Shown here: in pieces, positions 60,836 through 64,000 of the stretch
Numbering within the stretch: position 1 is the stretch's first letter
Layout of the letters: each line of letters starts with the position of its first letter
DNA from: Ustilago trichophora
Lineage: Eukaryota; Basidiomycota; Ustilaginomycetes; Ustilaginales; Ustilaginaceae
NCBI GenBank assembly: GCA_900323505.1
Contig: OOIN01000024.1
Coordinates: forward strand, 434,001-498,000
Direction of reading: 5' to 3'
DNA: 64,000 nt
Translations under genes and position numbers: made by a program
Notes under the pieces: generated by a model
The model's input: only the letters and a program-made list of their open reading frames with translations
The model's database searches: none
What the model was told of the DNA's origin: nothing

Positions 60836-63800
60836 TGCGCAATCTTGAAGTTTACCACCAACTACCAGCTTGTGGCGTACCTCCTTCGCCCAAATCCACC
60901 CCTCCTACTGCCCCATTGGTGTTATTGTTACCATTCACATTGACTGCCTGTGAAATACTTGTAGCAAATTCCGAGATTGTACCTCTTCCATTTAGCGAAG
61001 TTGCATTTCCAGTAGCGACGCTACTGTTACTTCTATTGTTGCAATTGCTTTCCGGACGATTACTACTGCTGCTGCTGTTATCATTGTTGTTGTTGTTATT
61101 GTCGTTGCTATCACCATCGGTAGAAGTCGGCGTGGCGAGATCCATCATCATAACGCTATCATGACCTTGACCTAGGTTGCTTGGTGTTCCTACTCCGGCG
61201 ATATCCAAGCTTTGAGTTTCGGTTTCTGCAGCATTTCCAGATCCACGGGCATTGTTGGTGTTCGAATTGTTGACACCACCAGTACCGGCAGCATTGCCAC
61301 CTGCAAAAGCAGCACCAAAGGGATTATGAATCCCAGCGGCAGCAGCAACACTCGCAGTAGCGCCCAAAGGATTCTGGGCAAAGAAAGCGGGGAATTTTTC
61401 AGCTGCCTGATGAACAGCATATGCCAAAGCTGGATGGGCCGAGAATGCTGCCGACAGTGTTTGGATGTCGGTCTGTTGGCCGGGGATGGGGATAGGTGGG
61501 CAAGTAGTGGAAGATGCTGCAGTGCCGGTTGAACAAGGCGCGGCGGCAGATGTGGGCGCTTGGGGTTGTGACCATGGAGACCAGCCAAATTGTTGCGATG
61601 GGCCAGAGGTGGAAGAAGCGGCGGTGTTTGTGGTGGAATCGGCCGTGGTTCCAGAACCTGCGGCGGAAGCGGGTGATGCACTGGCTTGTTGTTGTTGCTG
61701 TTGCATGGGCACACCAGTGGAGAAACGACTCATTGCGTTGGCAAAAGCATCGTTGAGCTGATGCGCAATGTTTGTCTCCCCCACTCCCACTCCCACTGTC
61801 ACTCCCGATCCCACTCCACTGTTGTTCATACCAAGCGAAGGCCACGAAGAACCAGGCAAGACAGCGGAGCCGGGTGCAGAAGTCGATGTTGCAGCCGCAT
61901 TGGTCTCAGCTGCGTTGCTCGGCTGGAGCTGGAAAGTGACCGAATTAGATTTTGCCCTAGCAGGCTTATCGACCACCATAGGCTCTGAGCTCTCGGCACT
62001 GGCAGAAGAAGGTGCGCTCTGTGGCTGTGGAGAGGTGCGGCGCGAGTTGGCCGCCGAAGCGCGTCCTCGTTTCTCATCATAACGAGAACGTTTTTTGATC
62101 ACATCGGCACGCATCGTCACTGGTCGATGCTCGTTGTGCAGCTTGAGATACAGACCACAGGCATTGCAGACCGTGTGTCCCGCATCGTCTTTCCTCCACA
62201 ATGGCGTGGTGTAAGTTCCGCAGTTGAAGCACGACATCATGTCCTCGGCACCAGGCGAACCTGGACGCGATGGCGATCCCGCTCTCGAGCCGGGTGCAGA
62301 TGCACCACCGGGTGTAGCCGAGGGCGTGATATGGCCGGAATGCGAGTGGCTGTGGTGGTTCTTGAGACTCTTGGGACGGGGCGTCTTGTGAAGTTTGAGA
62401 TAAAGACCGCATGCGTTGCAGAGAAGCAGATCGTTGGGATCACGTCGCCAGAGTGGTGTAGATGTAGCACCACAGTTGGTGCACTGTGCCTGTGTGGGGT
62501 GACCGCTGCCAGAGGCAAACGAGACGCTCGGGGTGCTGCTTCCTGCGGGTAGTCCCTCTGGCTTCTTATTGAGATCAGGGTTGATGGCGGTGAACGCAAT
62601 CGAGCCGGCGATGCTTCTGCGACCACGGCCCTTGGGTTTGGGCAATCCATCGGCACCGGTCAGCGATCCATCGGTGGAATGTCGCTTGACGGCAGCTTTT
62701 GAGGCACCTACGCTGGTGCTGGGGCCTGGACTCGAGCCAGAGCGGCCAATGTTGGCCAGCGCAGGTCTCAATGTAGGCGAAGACGGCGCCGAGAGCGAAT
62801 CAACGGGACGATCGGCACCCTGGAAAGGTCCAGCTTCAGGTGCTAGCAATGGCGTGGTGGGCACGGATACCGAAGTTCCACGAGCGCCAAACGGCGGAGG
62901 CTGCATGACTCCAGCCTGAATCGTCGATACTGACGTATCAATGTGCAAACTGTTGATCGAGTTTTGCGCATTTGCAATGCTTCCGTATCCCGACAACGGC
63001 AGGTGAGCCCCTTCCGGCAAGCTTTGTGACAATCCCTGATTGACGCCAAAGAGCGAAGTTGCAGAGTTGAGCCAGTCTGGCTGTGCGTCGCCATTGGAGC
63101 TGGTAACATTTGCACTCCAGTTGCTGCCCACACTTCCATCTGGGGAAGGCTCTTTGGATTCGGGTCGAGAGCTGTTCTGAATGTGTGTTCGCTGCGTCTG
63201 CTCCGTGAGCTTGCGAATGTTTCGGAGCTCTTCGGCCTTTTTGCGTGCTAGTTCGGAGGCGACCTTTTGAGGCTGTGGATCTGTCTTTTTTCTTCGGATT
63301 TGCTTGAGCTTTGCTGGGCCCACTTGTTGTCGAATGGGGCCGGTGGAACTGGAAGCCCGGGGTGCTGACATGTCTGCCAAAGTTTGGTCGAAGGGAGCGT
63401 TGAAGTTGGGAAGGTCGCTGACAGGAAGACCAAAGTCGGCCAAATCCATCTGAACATCTTCCATGTTGCCCAATCCGGCGAGCAGACTATCCAGCGGAGC
63501 ATTGAGATCAATATGGTGGTTGAGCAAAAGATCGCGCTCTGCCGCTTCGATATCTTCCAACCTGTATCCGCCCGAAGCGTTAGTCATATCTCCGAGCCCA
63601 GCACTGGCCATGATCTGGTCAAAAGTTGCGCCTGTGTCGACCATGGTGGTGTCGATGTGCGAGTCTGCGCTGAGCTCCATGGCGTCGTTTCGTGTGTCGT
63701 TGGTGTTGGAAGCCTGTGGTGAGAGGTTGAGGGGGAACTTGTTTGTGGTGCCGACTGGACCGTTTTGACGTTGTGTCTGGGCATACTCTTTGGATGCGTC

Positions 63801-64000
63801 CTTGTTACCCACGGTGGTCTGCTTAAAGTTGACAGTGGGATCAAGGGCAAACGTGTATTGCATATCCTTCATGCTCTGCTTTCCTCCTGCTCCTGCTCCT
63901 GCTCCTGCTCCTCCGTTGCGGAACTTGCCTTGAAGCCTTGCTACTGCGAGAGCACGCAACTTCTGTCGCTCTACCGCCTTCTTGCGGAGAGCCTCGCCCG
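60825..64000. repeat. Duplicated segment, copy 2 (runs off the window)
   Basis: Same orientation and apparently identical sequence as 49180-52355. The left boundary is sharp at 60825, where CGGAAAAACATTG begins after CTGAGAG instead of GCTAACC. No difference from copy 1 was noticed. Confidence 0.97.
60852..64000 (-). CDS. Second copy of the double GATA factor gene, partial at window edge
   Basis: Encodes the C-terminal ~1049 residues of the same GATA factor as at 49207-52665, with both GATA fingers intact (genomic positions shifted by 11645) and the same stop. The N-terminal ~100 residues, including the DUF1752 motif, lie outside the window. Its 3' flank differs from copy 1: 27 bases after the stop the DNA switches to the mannosidase gene, so any native polyadenylation signal further downstream is replaced. 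Confidence 0.93.
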   Translation of the reverse strand, partial: GEALRKKAVERQKLRALAVARLQGKFRNGGAGAGAGAGGKQSMKDMQYTFALDPTVNFKQTTVGNKDASKEYAQTQRQNGPVGTTNKFPLNLSPQASNTNDTRNDAMELSADSHIDTTMVDTGATFDQIMASAGLGDMTNASGGYRLEDIEAAERDLLLNHHIDLNAPLDSLLAGLGNMEDVQMDLADFGLPVSDLPNFNAPFDQTLADMSAPRASSSTGPIRQQVGPAKLKQIRRKKTDPQPQKVASELARKKAEELRNIRKLTEQTQRTHIQNSSRPESKEPSPDGSVGSNWSANVTSSNGDAQPDWLNSATSLFGVNQGLSQSLPEGAHLPLSGYGSIANAQNSINSLHIDTSVSTIQAGVMQPPPFGARGTSVSVPTTPLLAPEAGPFQGADRPVDSLSAPSSPTLRPALANIGRSGSSPGPSTSVGASKAAVKRHSTDGSLTGADGLPKPKGRGRRSIAGSIAFTAINPDLNKKPEGLPAGSSTPSVSFASGSGHPTQAQCTNCGATSTPLWRRDPNDLLLCNACGLYLKLHKTPRPKSLKNHHSHSHSGHITPSATPGGASAPGSRAGSPSRPGSPGAEDMMSCFNCGTYTTPLWRKDDAGHTVCNACGLYLKLHNEHRPVTMRADVIKKRSRYDEKRGRASAANSRRTSPQPQSAPSSASAESSEPMVVDKPARAKSNSVTFQLQPSNAAETNAAATSTSAPGSAVLPGSSWPSLGMNNSGVGSGVTVGVGVGETNIAHQLNDAFANAMSRFSTGVPMQQQQQQASASPASAAGSGTTADSTTNTAASSTSGPSQQFGWSPWSQPQAPTSAAAPCSTGTAASSTTCPPIPIPGQQTDIQTLSAAFSAHPALAYAVHQAAEKFPAFFAQNPLGATASVAAAAGIHNPFGAAFAGGNAAGTGGVNNSNTNNARGSGNAAETETQSLDIAGVGTPSNLGQGHDSVMMMDLATPTSTDGDSNDNNNNNNDNSSSSSNRPESNCNNRSNSSVATGNATSLNGRGTISEFATSISQAVNVNGNNNTNGAVGGVDLGEGGTPQAGSWW

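Noticed and set aside
1..64000. tRNA, rRNA or snRNA genes
   Set aside because: Reading by eye found no cloverleaf with a T-loop GTTCRANNC and matching arms, and no rRNA-like block. A covariance-model scan would be decisive and could not be run.

Overview
The window looks like nuclear DNA of a basidiomycete fungus, most likely a smut (Ustilaginales-type). The genes are long, GC-leaning and mostly intron-free. The few introns have GT..AG ends, promoters carry CT-rich tracts, and the protein repertoire is typically fungal (exosome Dis3, TRAPPC8/Trs85, Siz/PIAS, double GATA factor, YAT permease). There is no operon structure and I found no rRNA, tRNA or CRISPR array.

Left part (1-18.2 kb): a membrane-anchored heme-thiolate peroxidase/peroxygenase, a CCCH-DEDDh RNA exonuclease (Rex3/REXO1 type), a Siz/PIAS SUMO ligase with a tiny first exon, a Whi5/Nrm1-like G1/S repressor candidate, phosphopantothenate-cysteine ligase, a spliced C2H2 zinc-finger protein (Iec1-like) and a two-exon amino-acid permease. 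Middle (18-37 kb): long intergenic stretches with microsatellites and ACAGTACTGT-type palindromes surround a large dual-specificity phosphatase, the exosome nuclease Dis3/Rrp44, a single-pass membrane protein of unknown function and a four-exon gene for a 74-residue protein that includes a 17-nt microexon.

Right part (37-64 kb): a 1834-residue polytopic membrane protein of unknown function, a CCDC130/Saf4-type splicing factor, and an acidic protein whose C-terminal part may be an OB fold. Then comes a complete Fot1/pogo-type DNA transposon (2266 bp, 41-bp inverted repeats, TA target duplication, open DD35D transposase), a double-GATA transcription factor, TRAPPC8/Trs85, and a GH47 alpha-mannosidase missing its N-terminal half. 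The mannosidase is cut off at 60824/60825, where an apparently identical second copy of the GATA gene region begins (60825-64000 equals 49180-52355, offset 11645). The simplest reading is a very recent tandem duplication of an 11,645-bp unit; an assembly artefact is the main alternative.

Functional themes are RNA processing and decay (Rex3-like, Dis3, Saf4-like), chromatin and transcription control (Siz, Whi5-like, C2H2, GATA), signalling (phosphatase) and the secretory pathway (TRAPPC8, GH47). These are independent housekeeping or regulatory genes. One possible regulatory link is that the permease upstream region carries four GATAAG sites, the type of site bound by GATA factors such as the one at 49-52 kb.
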